NCBI RefSeq assembly: GCF_947507565.1
Contig: NC_089179.1
Location: 1,240,001-1,304,000 of the forward strand
Reading direction: 5' to 3'
Source: Oscarella lobularis
Taxonomy: Eukaryota; Porifera; Homoscleromorpha; Homosclerophorida; Oscarellidae
DNA length: 64,000 nt
The notes under the pieces were generated by a model, which worked only from the letters and a program-made list of their open reading frames with translations, made no database searches and was not told the origin of the DNA. Made by a program: the position numbers and the translations under genes. Shown one piece after another: positions 35,906-47,612 of the stretch (position 1 is the first letter of the stretch; each line of letters begins with the position of its first letter).

Positions 35906-38849
35906 CTACAAACTGGTTTCATAAGAAACCGGCGGAATTTTGAACACCATAGCGTCACGGTCTTTCTTTCGAGCATCATGGACCTCGTCCGGGTGCGACT
36001 TGGGACCGACGACGGACAGAAGAACGGGAAGAAAAACGAGACCGTGCAGAGCAGCTGCTACAATGACGAGCAGAAGCGTCGTACATATCGTACGATAAAT
36101 ATAGGACGGTGCCGTGGTGAGGACAGAAACGGATAGAATGCTTGTGCAGGCTCCCTGCATGACTGGCCATCCTATGTTGACGATGGCGTTCTCCATGCGA
36201 TCGTTCTTCGACTTGCCGGGCGACACCATAAAGGCGTAGGTGACGTGAGCGCAATAATCGACGGCAATCCCTATGCAGATGACAATACTCGACATGGAGA
36301 CGATATTGAGTGTTATTCCGGTGAAAACCATGAGCCCAATCGCGACGACGTCGATGGAGACGATATTGAGAACGATTAGGAGCGCTGCCGCCGGGTGAGG
36401 AATCATCAGGAGCGAGATGAGCGTCATAGCGCCGACGGCAATGCCGATGTTTTGCAGCGTCGTTGGGAGCGCGCTTAAGTAGGAGTCAAAGTAGGGAAAG
36501 AGCAGGTGGTAGGCTGTAAAATTGCTCCCGTCTGCAAGGCGGCGAAACGTCGTCATCATATTCTTTTCTCTTTCTAGAGTGGTTATGTCGTTGGTTGGGA
36601 CGAAAAATCGAGACGCTTCGATCCATTGCCCGTCGTCGCTGACGACGAAATCGAGAGCTAGTTCTCCTACGAGACGGCTGAGAGCAAGAAGATCTCTCAG
36701 CTCGTTCGGGTCATTGATGATGCGCTGAAACGTCTGGTCGATGATTGCCTGGTTGAACGAGCTGCCGCAATCTGCTTGGAAGTCCTCGTAGAGATTGATT
36801 AGAGTGAAAATCGTTATCTGCTCAAAGTCAACGTTCTGGCCCGTTTCCATCCGAGCCAAACACGTCAGATTGAGAAACGTCGGCAGATATTCCATGAACG
36901 TCGTCTGATTGACCTGATCCACGTCAAGAAGGAAACGAAGAAACAACCGATAATAATCCAACCAAAGAAGAGGCATCGGTCCGAAAGTAACGAAGTCGTT
37001 GTCGACGAATTCATCGAGTAGGTCGTTCAGCTGCCCTTGAACCGACGGTTCCCAATAAGCCAATCGACGCTTCGTGTAAACTTGAACAATTGGGCCTGCA
37101 TGGGAGAAATGTTCGAGTTGCTCGGTGAAGTACTCCGACTCTGTCGTGTCGTCCATCAGCAGCTGGCTAATGTCCGTGCCCTCGCGCAGTTGCGTGCATC
37201 CGTACAGGGTAGCGGCAATAAGAGCGCAGTACACAACTCCCAATATAGCCTTCACAATGGGCTTCTTCAGCAACGGCGTGTAATACTTCTTCAGAACGTG
37301 CACGGGAAATATTTCCTCGTCTTTGGCTCTGGTCGACTCAGAGTAGCCTCTCTGCGGCCGTTTGGTCGTGCAGCACAGAGAATAAGCCTGACTCGGCGTT
37401 TGATCCGACGACGACGACGACGACGACGACGACTTGCTCGGAAGACGACGCAGCGTCAACCAGTGCCGATTTGCGTGCTCTCGTCGACCGTCGAGAACGA
37501 TCCCGCCGGCGCAGAACGTGACCTGCGTGAAATAGACGAACAGAACGCTTACGGACGCGTAGACGGCGAATGCAAGCGCTCCACGAAACGGCGTCAAGGC
37601 GCTGATGCCGAAAGCGAGGATGTCGGTCAGCGTCGTGATGGTGATCGAGACGGCCGCTTCGCTCATTGCCTCGCCCATTCGCTCTTCGACGGATCGCTTT
37701 CGGGATAAGCGAAACGCTTGAGCCATGATAAACATGTTGTCGACGCCAATACCTAGTACATTGAATAGTAAATTAACATCAAGATGAGATAATCGGAATA
37801 TACACTTTACCCAGAATCAAAAATGGAACGGCGAAGACCATTATTGTCAATTCAAAGTTCACTGCCGCCAGGAAACCGAACGCGGCGACGAGAGACAGAC
37901 CGACGGCGGTGAGCCCCATTGTGCTGACCCAAACTTTTGTTAGCACGGGATCGAATGCAAAGAGGGAGAGAGTCGTGAAAGCGGCGACGATAACGGTGGC
38001 AACGGGAAAGTAGAAACTCAGTTGTTTCACGTTCTCGTCCGTGCCCTCGTTCACCGACTGCGACGTCGCCCAGTAGAGAGTCAAAACATCGGATTTTGCA
38101 TTGAAGTCTTTGAGGATTTTCTCCATTAGGTCTTCCCATCGATGACCGGCCGGAGTCGTCTGCACGAAGTATCGTATCAAGAACGATTTGACCGAGTGGA
38201 GAACGACTGTTCGATTGCGAGGCGAGTGCGTCGTGACGGTGTACTCGATGCCTCCGAGCGAATAGGCGAGAGTGAGACCGTCGGTCGTCGTTGGAAACGA
38301 GAAGTTGAGCGCGAGGAATTGATCGCGACGTTGTCGTATCATTATCAAGAGAGGATCCTCGTAGCACTTTCTCTGCAGACGACTGCACACGTCGTCGTAT
38401 GTGTAAGTGGAAGAATTGTTGATAGGTTCGTTGTCCTTTGATTCCAAGCGACCTTTTCGAATTGTCTCGTCGAGACGAAGAATTTCGTCTAGTGTCGCGT
38501 TGGTCAGCACCGACGTCGATGGATCTCTCGGCTCGATTATGACATTGACAAATGCGCTCGGAGGAACGATCCTCGAAGGCGCGAAAGCCGTGCTTTCGAT
38601 TATAGGAAACAGACGTTCCAATTCATTACGTTCTTGAAGGGATCGACTGTTTCTCGGAGCCGACAGGTACTCGATGTCGATGGAAGTTCGCTCGAGGCCA
38701 TTTCGTAGCAAACCCAAGCCGAGTAGAGCACAGATGAGAAGGCACGTGATGATGAAAAGCCACGGTCGTCTTCCTACGAGTCGGCCGTATTGATAAAAGA
38801 GTCGTCTGAATGATGCGTTGATGCAGCCCAAATCCAGTCTACTGGACAT
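35906..38849 (-). CDS. Patched domain-containing (PTR-like) membrane protein, copy 2
   Basis: Two exons, 38849 to about 37815 and about 37753-35906, joined at LILG-IGVDNMFIM, the same intron position as in copy 1. The start at 38849 (MSSRLDLGCINASFRRLFYQYGR) parallels copy 1 (CTDLDCCNSRLRRLFERYGR). The protein is about 960 residues. The sterol-sensing core is RMGEAMSEAAVSITITTLTD. The second half has CIGIAVDYCAHVTYAF and GWPVMQGACTSILSV. A run of about eight Ser codons (37409-37434) lies in a cytosolic loop. It starts 107 bases from HSD17B10 on the other strand. Confidence 0.85.
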
Positions 38850-38956
38850 TGCTTGACTGAAGTTGCGAGACTGAAGTGACACCTCCTCTTGCTCCCCCCA
38901 CTCGTGTGTCAGCGCCGAAGACTAGACCTAGCGCACTATCCGTCGCATTTTTCGTG
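38850..38956. promoter_or_regulatory. Bidirectional promoter, Patched-like copy 2 / HSD17B10
   Basis: The two ATGs are 107 bases apart on opposite strands, so this interval must carry both promoters or very short leaders. CCCCCCACTCGTG and two AGTGACAC/GTCACTTCAG-type motifs are present. No TATA box is obvious. Confidence 0.35.
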
Positions 38957-39847
38957 ATGTCCAGACCTGTGATAGCTCTCGTTACGGGAGCCGCTTCAGG
39001 CCTAGGCCTAGCTGCAGCGAGACGAATAGTCCTTAACGGCGGAAAAGTAATCGTCGCCGACATCCAAGACGGCAGCCACGTCGTCGAAAGGCTAGGAGAA
39101 TCGAACTGCGGCTTCGTGCGCACAGACGTGAGGAAAAACCAAGCGCGCCACATCGCACCGACAAAAACAATCCATTCACAGGTGACGTCAGAAAACGACG
39201 TGAAAAACGCACTCCAAACGGCCGAGCACAAGTTCGGCGCTCCCATCTCGACCGCCGTCAACTGCGCCGGCATCGGAATCGCCGTGAAGACGTTCAACGA
39301 AAAGAAGGGCGTCCCTCACTCACTCGAGGAGTTCTCCCGCGTGCTTCACGTCAACGCGGCGGGCACGTTCAACGTCATTCGGCTCGCCGCGGCGGCGATG
39401 ATCGCCGGTTCGTCGCCCGACGACGACGAGGACGGGCAGAGGGGCGTCATAATCAACACGGCGAGCGTCGCCGCGTTCGACGGCCAACGCGGACAGGCGG
39501 CGTATTCGGCGTCGAAGGGCGCTATTGTCGGAATGACGCTTCCTATTGCGAGAGATCTCGCCGGTTTTGGAATACGCGTCTGCACGATTGCTCCAGGTGC
39601 AAAAAAAAAGAGAAATGAATGGATCTAATATATTGACTACTAATGGTGATTATTAGGTCTCTTCAGGACTCCTCTGTTGGAGAGCTTGCCCGAGAAGGTG
39701 CAGACGACTCTCGCTGCATCTGTGCCTTTTCCGCGACGTCTCGGCCTTCCGGACGAGTATGCTGCACTCGTGGAGACCATTATTAGCAACAAGATGCTGA
39801 ATGGCGAGGTGATTCGATTGGATGGGGCAATTCGAATGCAGCCGTGA
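38957..39847 (+). CDS. HSD17B10: 3-hydroxyacyl-CoA dehydrogenase type 2 (17-beta-HSD10), short-chain dehydrogenase
   Basis: Three exons: 38957-39127, 39182-39596 and 39657-39847. The protein has about 258 residues, the normal length. NAD-binding [10 protein letters not shown] is near the N-terminus, and VADIQDG follows strand 2, as in NAD-preferring members. [30 protein letters not shown] carry the catalytic Ser, Tyr and Lys. GLFRTPLL and [14 protein letters not shown] are characteristic of HSD17B10. The enzyme works in mitochondria in isoleucine and steroid breakdown and, in animals, is part of mitochondrial RNase P and the tRNA methyltransferase complex. The N-terminus has no long presequence, as in human. 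Confidence 0.9.
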
Positions 39848-40690
39848 GAGGATTGCTCCGACATCTTTTGTTTGCTTCTTGCAGCCTCTCACTAATTTGC
39901 TAGTAATCAATTTCCCTACATCTATCTGTCAATGTCTGGAAGATGTCAGCAGGTCAATCGGTAAGCAGTATACAGTAAAGTGATATTGATTATATGCATC
40001 TACGGCACAGCAAATAGTAAGTTCCCACAATAGCAGGAGCTGTCCATCTTCCCAGAAGATAATCTTTTTACTTTTCGCGTTCTGTTTTGATCTGTTCTCG
40101 CTCTGAAGATGACAGACTAAAAAAGTCTCTCTTCTTTCGAGCGACAAATTCTCGAATCTAGACATAGACGTGTATCTGCGCAGTGCACCTAGTCCAGTGT
40201 AATCTTACGCCCGTAAAGACGTGCCTCTTTTCTCCGTAGTCTTGCCAGAATATCAGATACACGGTGACAACTGGAGGTGAAGTAGACCGTGGCATTAGTG
40301 CGCACATGGACGCGTAGGTACATACTTAGGCTTGCACCGAAGGTGAATATTCCAAACATTCGCTGTCGTTTAGGAAACACAAGTGGCTCGAAGAGGTTCT
40401 TCTTCTCGAAGGGGTTATCTTCCATGCTCTTCAGTCAGTACGGGGCCCTTCAGCACACCCGGATTGGAGTGTTCTACAGGAAGCGTCGCAACTCCAGCGA
40501 AGAAGCGCTTTCTTGAAGCAAGCGCGAAGGAAGGAAACAATCTAACGAAAGAGAGAACAACAGAAAATCGCGAACAGCGTCAAAGGTGTGCCAGACTAAG
40601 GGGTCCGGGTCCCCGCCGTTTCGGCTAAGCTCGCGTGCTCTTGAATTACTGTAGTTCGGACGTTGGACACGATCATATTGGAGCTGCGGC
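39848..40690. other. Gene-poor stretch after HSD17B10
   Basis: No coding exon is supported. Several overlapping small open frames at 40189-40628 on both strands show no familiar sequence. A short GGGGTCCGGGTCCCC hairpin lies near 40599-40613. Confidence 0.4.
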
Positions 40691-40691
40691 T

Positions 40692-40872
40692 GCGGGAAAA
40701 CGCTCAAGATGGATATATCGTGCAGAGGGGCCTCTTTTCCTCGGCACGTGCATGGTCCCTGGAACTCCCTTCTCTCTGTTCGCGATCTCGCGGGCTTTGG
40801 ACCTAGTTTGAACGTTGCACATCAGAGCTGCGGAGATCTATCGCGAAGAGGGGCCTCTTTCCTCGCCGGTTC
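40692..40872 (+). repeat. Two-copy direct repeat with palindromic AGAGGGGCCTCT core
   Basis: GAGCTGCGG, ATATATCG, AGAGGGGCCTCTTTTCCTCG at 40692-40742 is repeated as GAGCTGCGG, ATCTATCG, AGAGGGGCCTCTTTCCTCG at about 40826-40875. The core AGAGGGGCCTCT is nearly self-complementary. Copies are about 130 bases apart. The element type is not recognised. Confidence 0.5.
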
Positions 40873-41192
40873 GAAACTGCCGAAGACTAATAATCAAATC
40901 TAAGGATCTCGTTGGGCCAATTTCTGTCTTTTCCAAGGTACTCCATTTGATTCTTCCCCGCATCAGCTGTTTTGCCGTGTAGTTTCTCTCCCAATCCGAC
41001 GAGGCAGACGCAGCCATCCCTCTGGGCCGAGAGCGAAAAGAGGCCGCACCTCTGCCGGGGCGATAGAGCGGCCCTACTCTTGGTGGTATGAGTGATAACT
41101 ACCATCCCCCACTTGGGCAAGACGCTGTGGGCAAAATCGCGGTCCTCCCGGGTCTTGGGTTAATGACTCCCCCCCGTGCCCCGGTGGCGAGG

Positions 41193-41557
41193 GTACCCCC
41201 TTTGGGCCTTAAAGGGGTATACTGAAGGCCTTAACCTGCGGGATGAATGGGTGATCCCACCTCCTTGGGAGCTGGAGGTTAACTCGTCTAATGTGCTCTC
41301 CTCCTTGCGGCTTGGGTGAAAGTCGGCCCTGGATGACATGGGAGTATGTCACACCCCTTGGACCTGGGGGGAAGTTAGGTCCCTGCTCACTCTCCTCAAT
41401 GGGAGTGAGTTGAGAAGAGGACAAGGAGCGCCTAAGAAGACGACGTGGACACAATGGATTGCCACCTCTCCTCATTGGGGGGAGGTGGGTGAAGCTCGTC
41501 TCTCCCACATCTGGGAGAGACGAGCAGCCGGGAGTGGAGAGCTATGCTCCACTCCCG
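41193..41557 (+). repeat. Array of consecutive perfect hairpins
   Basis: Eight inverted repeats follow one another in 365 bases. They are GTACCCCCTTT/AAAGGGGTAT (41193-41220), TTAACCT/AGGTTAA with inner GGGAT/ATCCC (41231-41282), TGACAT/ATGTCA (41334-41351), GGACCT/AGGTCC (41360-41382), CTCACTC/GAGTGAG (41386-41409), CCACCTC/GAGGTGG (41462-41488), GCTCGTCTCTCCCA/TGGGAGAGACGAGC with a 4-base loop (41494-41525) and CGGGAGTGGAG/CTCCACTCCCG (41529-41557). An AATAAA lies shortly downstream at about 41618. It could be a structured non-coding RNA or the untranslated end of a retroelement. No protein reading is convincing. Confidence 0.6.
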
Positions 41558-41559
41558 CA

Positions 41560-43144
41560 TGAATGAAAAGGACGGGGGACGTTTTGTCGATTTTTTGTAC
41601 ATCCGGGACTTTTATTGAATAAATTTGTTCGTGGCTTCGCCTAAATTTGCTACAGTCCTATCTACTGCGCGGGACTCTTCTCTCCTCTAGCGTGCTCGAG
41701 TCGGAGTAGCGCCGCGCATGCATAGGCTCCGCGCGTGATTGTAATATGCGCCTACTATGACTAACTACCCCTACGACTAACTAAAAATCCCCGTGCAGTC
41801 ATTTCATTTTCTCTTCGTCAAGGATGCCTTTCATGATGCACAACCCCCTAAATTTAATGAAAACACTCAGATTACAAATAACTCTTTGTACTTATCTTAT
41901 GTACCTCCTTCCATTTCCTTTTGCACCCAAACAAATCCCAAGACGGTCCTTTTCACTTTTGAACAACTCAAAATCTATTCAGAAAGCGCGTACAGACGTA
42001 GAACTTCAAATTGGGCTATGGCTTACCAAAAAACGCTGCTATCTTGTTCGTCTCCATTTGATCGTAAACTTTCGCACCAAGGCCTTTGAAATGTCTCCAT
42101 TACGATCGATGAGGTTGGGAGCCCACCGTCATCTCTGACTAGAGGTCGAATGTTTGCCGTCGACTGGAGCATAGAAGTAGGACAACTACTACATATAGTT
42201 GTCACTTTCCCCGCCACATCGAAGAGACAGTGGGCAAACGAATACCCCTAGCGATGTCTTGATTCCGTTCATTTTGGCGTCGGTTTCCCCGCAAGAGGCC
42301 CACTTCCACGATTACCTTGCTATAGAGCGTCTTGACGTCTTCGAATCGGTTTGATGCTTCTTCAAATCCCTTTTCGTGCAAAATAGTAGCAAACTACGGC
42401 TAGAATTTGAGCGAATCCTCGATGAGGAAGCGAATCATCCAGTTCTTGAAAAATAAAAATACCTAGAGAGCTATTTGGTCTATTCCTAAGAGGCGAAGCA
42501 ACGCCAAGAAGCCGATCGAAGCTCGGGCGTTCGAGTTCGACGCTTTTCGGGGGGTGAACGATCGAAACAACGAAAGGGAACCTCGGTTCGTTTTTCGGTC
42601 TCTAGTTTGGTTTCGCTTACTTGCTGCTGTTCGGCTTTGCGTCGTCGCGTTTCGTCGGCGACGCAAGGCGCGTCGAAGAAGAGCGAGTTTTTCGTCGTGA
42701 CACGTGTACTTTTATCATCTGCGCGCATGTCCGCGCGAAAACTCGATTGATAACGAAGAGATGTGCAGCCTTACGTCCAGATCGGCGCTCTATTTTATCT
42801 AGGGTTCGGCTTACTGGGTTTGGGGACCTCATGCAGCTGGCAGGAAGCAAATGAAATCTTCATCCGCCTCTAAAATCCTCGAGAATTCATCGAAAAATAG
42901 ACACGTGCAATCACCCGTGCTGTGGAGTGTGCTATGGTTAATATATGTACGCACGTTGTCACGTGACGTGAATCGGCACCGGGGATATAACCCGTCGAGT
43001 TTCACTTTCAGATTCAGCTTCAAGCTTATAGTACTGTCATTACCGTGGGGAGACCAGTTGGACGTTTGACCTTTCTATCTTCCTCGGTCTATATAAACTG
43101 ATTTGACGCCTGCAAACGCTTGCTCATTGTCATTGCTTCACACA
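41560..43144. other. Intergenic region upstream of the Frizzled-like receptor
   Basis: No supported exon. Frames at 41793-42138 and 42463-42850 are short, unrelated to anything I recognise and overlap on both strands. Two CACGTG-type sites (about 42901 and 42960) and a TATATAAA (about 43090) lie near the downstream gene and may be part of its promoter. Confidence 0.35.
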
Positions 43145-45008
43145 ATGCCATTTCTCAGGCGGATAATAGCAGGAGAAAAGAAAGCAACAACAATTTTAAC
43201 AATTTGTCTGGGCCTGGTTTTAGCAGTCACAACGGTGCCTCTCATTGTGGAGATGTGTTTCAAAGTGCCAAATGCAAAGAGGGTGCTACGTACCGTACGA
43301 TTCCTTAGTTGCATATATGCCTAACAGACTGCCTTTAGAATGAGTCGGACAATGGGTCAAATTTTCGGGAAATCCGAAATAACAGCGCCTCGCGTTGTGC
43401 AGAGTCGCAGAGAAAGACAGTGAGCCTCGCCTGTCAAAAAGAGCTCAAAAACGAAAGTGAAAACGAAACTACCGGACTTTGCCTCCGCGCAGTTTGCTGT
43501 CTTCCTGAATGCTATCCACCGTCGGAGGGTGTGTCGCAAACTAAAAGAAAGGAAAGCAATCACGGGAGTGGAAGCCAATTCGTTTATTCGATACTGAAAG
43601 AGAAGGTGAAAGGAAAATGCTTTCGAGTGTCATGCAACGAGACTCGCAAAGGTACGATTCCCTAAAGCGACATGTAAGACAGACATCGAGTGCACTTTCT
43701 AAATTAAGACTGCAGCTGCTATGCATCGGCTTGGGAGCACTCTACGTCCGGTGCACTTCTAACAGCCTGTATCTGGTTTTCAACCGCTTTCATTCCTATC
43801 AGCACACTCGTTATTCTCTTTACGTGGCAAGGAACTGTCAAACTGTAAGCAGTTCACTTTTTCGTATCAAATCGTGGATTAAGTGTGTAGGCACAATTAC
43901 CCGCCAAATGGATTTCAAATGATGACCTTAGGATATTTATTGATGGGTAATTTACAGTGCTCTGAGTGCATGCACACCACACAAACGTATGTTGATTGTG
44001 CAGGTGTTGTAGTGATACTCCCACAAATGATTGGCCGAGCAAAATTTTTTTGCAGCTACGAAAACGCGAAACTAGCAGATGAACACCCCACACTGGCATG
44101 CACGATATCAGGTTAGGCTAAAATCGTGCGTGCCCCGTTTCTAATTATTAACCAACTAACTAACTAAATAACGATGCAGGAGCCATCAATCATTTTAGCG
44201 AAGTGTTTTTTACAACGTGGTGGCTCTGTTCAATATGTGAAGTCTACTCGACAGTTTCGTCGTTTACTCGCCACAGTTTCCGAACGCCGCGGAAATCGAC
44301 CATCGTTTTCTTCGCCCGGTTCCTGCTGTCACTAGCAATAGGGAGCTCCCCGGTGGCGGCAACTTTCGCCGGAGGAAGTTACATCGGAACAACGTCAAAT
44401 ATCATATGCCGTCAGAATGGGTCAGGAAATTTTTTTAGAACGACCGTAATACCGATAACCGCGCTAACGTACGGTGGTATTGCGATCACAGTGGGAATCA
44501 TATACAAGCTAAGAAACGTGCAGTGACTGGGAATGGCGCGTGCAAGTACTAAAAGTTGTTTTTTTAGTGCGATACGCTCAAGAGCTACGTGGCAAATGAA
44601 GAAGACGGATCGAGGACGTTGATACAGGCTTACGACGCCCTGCAGCATCGATTCGTCTTCCACATATTCGTCGTTCCTCTGATTACAAGCACGATTACGT
44701 CGACATTCAGCATCATGATTACGATGCATAAAAGGGAACCGTCTTGCTACAGTGCTAACTCGACTAATTCTAATCAGAGATTCACCCTCTCACTAGCCGC
44801 ATTCGATTTGTTTCTGTTTGATCTGTTGGGACTGGCTCTAGCCCTACACTGTCTCGCGTCCTCACCTTCTAGAAAATATTGGTCTTCAGTCCGACGCAGA
44901 CTTTGGAGGAAACTGCTCTTCCGTCCCAAACAGCCAACCGGATATTCAAGACAGACAGTCGAGGCTACAACTTACGGAACAATCGATAAGACGAAAATTT
45001 GCATGTAG
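43145..45008 (+). CDS. Divergent Frizzled-like (class F) seven-transmembrane receptor
   Basis: About six exons. After a hydrophobic signal/anchor (TILTICLGLVLAVTTVPLIV) comes an extracellular part with many cysteines (CLRAVCCLPEC, CFRVSCNETRKDCSCY). The first helix, TACIWFSTAFIPISTLVILF, is followed by LHNYPPNGFQMMTLGYLLMG, which resembles Frizzled intracellular loop 1 and helix 2 (RYPERPI...). TLACTISGAINHFSEVFFTTWW resembles the Frizzled GC...WW segment leading into helix 3. Later helices are hydrophobic but diverged. The tail has SRKYWSSVRRRLW where Frizzleds have KTxxxW, and that motif is not intact. A true Wnt receptor role is therefore unproven; it may be a relative that has lost Dishevelled binding. 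Confidence 0.5.
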
Positions 45009-45316
45009 ACCTAGATAAACTGTAGTTGATCTAATAAAGAATAAGAATCTTTTACCCCTTCCCCATGGATACAAGTCGTCGCGTTTGATAAAGAAAATGC
45101 AATTTTCGAGAGCAGACATGCGCACGGTCAAGTAGAAAAAGCCCGCCCGTTGAACGTTTACAGAGCACGAAAAATCTCGTGAAAAGAAAAGAAAGAATAA
45201 GGCTACAATAAGGCTACAATATCTGTCCCCCCCTCCCCCCCCCCCCCCCCCCCAACAATCTAAAAGCGTTGAAAGATCATTAATTAAAATTTTCTCATTT
45301 TAAATACTAGACCCAC
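45009..45316. repeat. Gap between convergent genes with poly-C tract
   Basis: It contains a nearly pure C run at about 45226-45253, interrupted by one T, preceded by two copies of AATAAGGCTACAAT. The rest is 3' UTR-like AT-rich sequence. Homopolymer length may be wrong in the assembly. Confidence 0.55.
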
Positions 45317-47464
45317 CTAGCAGTCATTTTCATTCGATTCCTGATAGAAGTCTTCACTGTAAAATTCGACGGGATCTTCGGGAGACGTTTCTCTGTAATA
45401 GTCCTTTGAAAGCAAAAAAAGAGGAGTGAACGTGTGACACTAGGTAACTTTGAAACTCACCTGCGAATACGTTGGATCTTCGCCGTATTCAACGTCTTCA
45501 GGAGAAACTTCCCGAGAGCCTGAAACGCGCATCCCATGAGCGAAAGTTGATCAACGACCACTCTCCCTCTCTCTCAAACCTGGTTCTTCTGATGGACTCA
45601 AGTCTGCCGCTTCCGAGTTCAAAAGATTCACAGTCGACGCCGCGTCAAAAGCTCCAAGCCTGCAAATTGCAGGTACCGTATAGCGAACTCCGTTTACCGA
45701 CCCCTCTCACTCACGTTGCAGTTTGCTTCTTTTTCTTCCTCACAAACAGCTGCGCCAGCTGATTCAACTTCTTCCGCGTACCTTCGCAACAGACGCACAG
45801 ATTAAATAATAAGAACATTTTCACGTGCTACGAGCCCCCTGCGTACTTTTACTCATGTGCTTCAGCTTTTCGTTAAACGTCAACTCCTCGTGAGGCTTGC
45901 CTCCAGGACGATCCACAGCCCTCGCTTCGCCGTCTTCCGCCTCCTCTGCCTCGAATCCAAGCCCGTGCAACGTCGTCACTTGTTCGGCGGCCGCTGGCGG
46001 CGGTGACGACTGCGACGGCGGCGGCGAAGAAGAATCTCTCAAGGACGCCGTCCTTCTTCGCTCCTCCCTTTCCTCTTCATCTTCGCGATACCGCTCTCGA
46101 CCTGTTGAAGGATTCGAGCCTCGACCGACATTTCGGGTCATTGACACCAGCGATCCTCCTCCTGCTCCCGCAGCTACATTCGGATTCAAGGTCGCCTGAC
46201 GACGATTGTAGTTCTGATGCATTGCATGCGGACGAGTGGCAGTCGGATGTCGATCTAGAACCAAAAAAAACATAGAAAAGTCTCTCTCTTTCTCTACTTA
46301 GTTAGTATACAGACTTTTTGGTGGATAAACCAGGAGCATGTGATTTCGCGATTGATCTAAGAAGAAGACGACTATTCAAATCATCCCAATACAATAACCA
46401 ATGCGTTGCCGTGCCTCGTTCCAACGATTCGATAAATTCTCGATTGCGTCGCAGCTCCTTCATGAACTCCTCGTTCTGAAGAAAGAGAGCGACGCGTTCG
46501 TCTTCGAGTATTTGCATTCGCTTCTCGGGACTCAGATCGGTCGGCGGCAGAAGCGACGCCGCCGGACCGCGCCCACTATCGGCCAAGAGTCGATTGAGCG
46601 AAGTCGGTCGATACCTAAAGAGAAAAAGACGTCGAGAGGACGATAACCACGAACGTTTTATTAGTAAAGTATTGGATAGAAACAAAAGGAGGAAAGGAAA
46701 ACTCGACTGCTGAACGAAGGGGTCCGAACCCCCCTCCGGCGCGATTATACAAGGAGCAAGGCACAGTTTAGACTACACGTACAGCCTAGGCCGGCTTCCT
46801 CGCGTACTGCTTCTCGCTGCATGCGACCTTCTTATAACGATAAAAACGAGAGGGACACGTCGCGTTGACTGGGAGATCGGTCGGATGTGAACATCGTTCT
46901 CGATCTGGATTACGGAGAATGCGGAACCGGTCTAGACTAAATCCAATCTTAGATGCGTGATCTCCTCCCTCGCTCCCTCCCTCGCTCCCTCCCTCTCTCC
47001 CTCTATAAGAAACGCAACCAGCCGTACCTTCTCGGTTTAGGCAAACGAATGCGAAGAAAGTCGTCCGGGAGCGGGCCGACTAACGGCGGATTGAATCCTG
47101 ACGCCGACATTCGTTGATAATAGATGCCGTCCGACGACGCGAGCGGTCTTGCGACGACGCGGCGACGCGCTGAACGAGAGGCCGAGGCCGGGGCCGCGAC
47201 GGATGTTTTGTTGCCGGCAGTCGTTGACATCGTCGTCGTCGTCGATTCCTCGGTGCCCATCGCTACGAGCTGATCGATCGTCGCGTCGACGGAGCCTTTG
47301 TTGGCGCGTAGCACCGTTTCGATGACGTCGTTTTCGATCGACGGGAACATCGACTTGAAGTCGCGCATCGCTTCGTGAAAGTTGAGTTTCGGCTGACGCG
47401 AACTGGACGAGGACGACGCGGCGGCGGCACCGGCGGCGTATTGGGTGGCAGTCGTCGACGCCAT
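45317..47464 (-). CDS. CUEDC1: CUE domain-containing protein 1
   Basis: Exon 1 (47464-47028) starts MASTTATQYAAG, with a Ser run, and carries the CUE domain: LNFHEAMRDFKSMFPSIENDVIETVLRANKGSVDATIDQLVAM. FNPPLVGPLPDDFLRI follows, as in vertebrate CUEDC1. Exon 2 (from 46614) has EDERVALFLQNEEFMKELRRNREFIESLERD, again diagnostic. Its 3' junction looks like a GC-AG intron (46414-46255). The next exon is low-complexity and ends with FNEKLKHMSK. Short last exons give KKLNQLAQLF and an acidic tail ending at 45317. CUE domains bind ubiquitin or NEDD8; the cellular role of CUEDC1 is poorly known. Confidence 0.85.
46961..47004. repeat. (CTCCCTCG)n simple repeat in CUEDC1 intron 1
   Basis: A pyrimidine-rich repeat of CTCCCTCG/CTCCCTCT units lies near the 5' splice site of the first CUEDC1 intron on the minus-strand transcript, where it reads as a purine-rich tract. 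Confidence 0.6.
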
Positions 47465-47612
47465 GGAGCGCGAAAGGAAGAACAGACGACGAGAAGGGAC
47501 GCGTTGAAAAGGTGTTGCTGCGGTTAATCCGGGGATTCGACTATTATTGTAAATACTTCACGCACCGAAAAAAAGAACTATTGCTGAAAAAGTGTGTTAA
47601 ACATGCTCACTT

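Noticed and set aside
41338-41562. Small plus-strand ORF across the hairpin array
   Set aside because: Its composition is dictated by the inverted repeats, and the stem pattern explains the sequence better than coding.
46712-46785. Possible tRNA (GGGGTTCGGACCCC-like T-arm on the minus strand)
   Set aside because: No A box at the right distance, the acceptor ends do not pair, and it lies inside a CUEDC1 intron with no anticodon arm.
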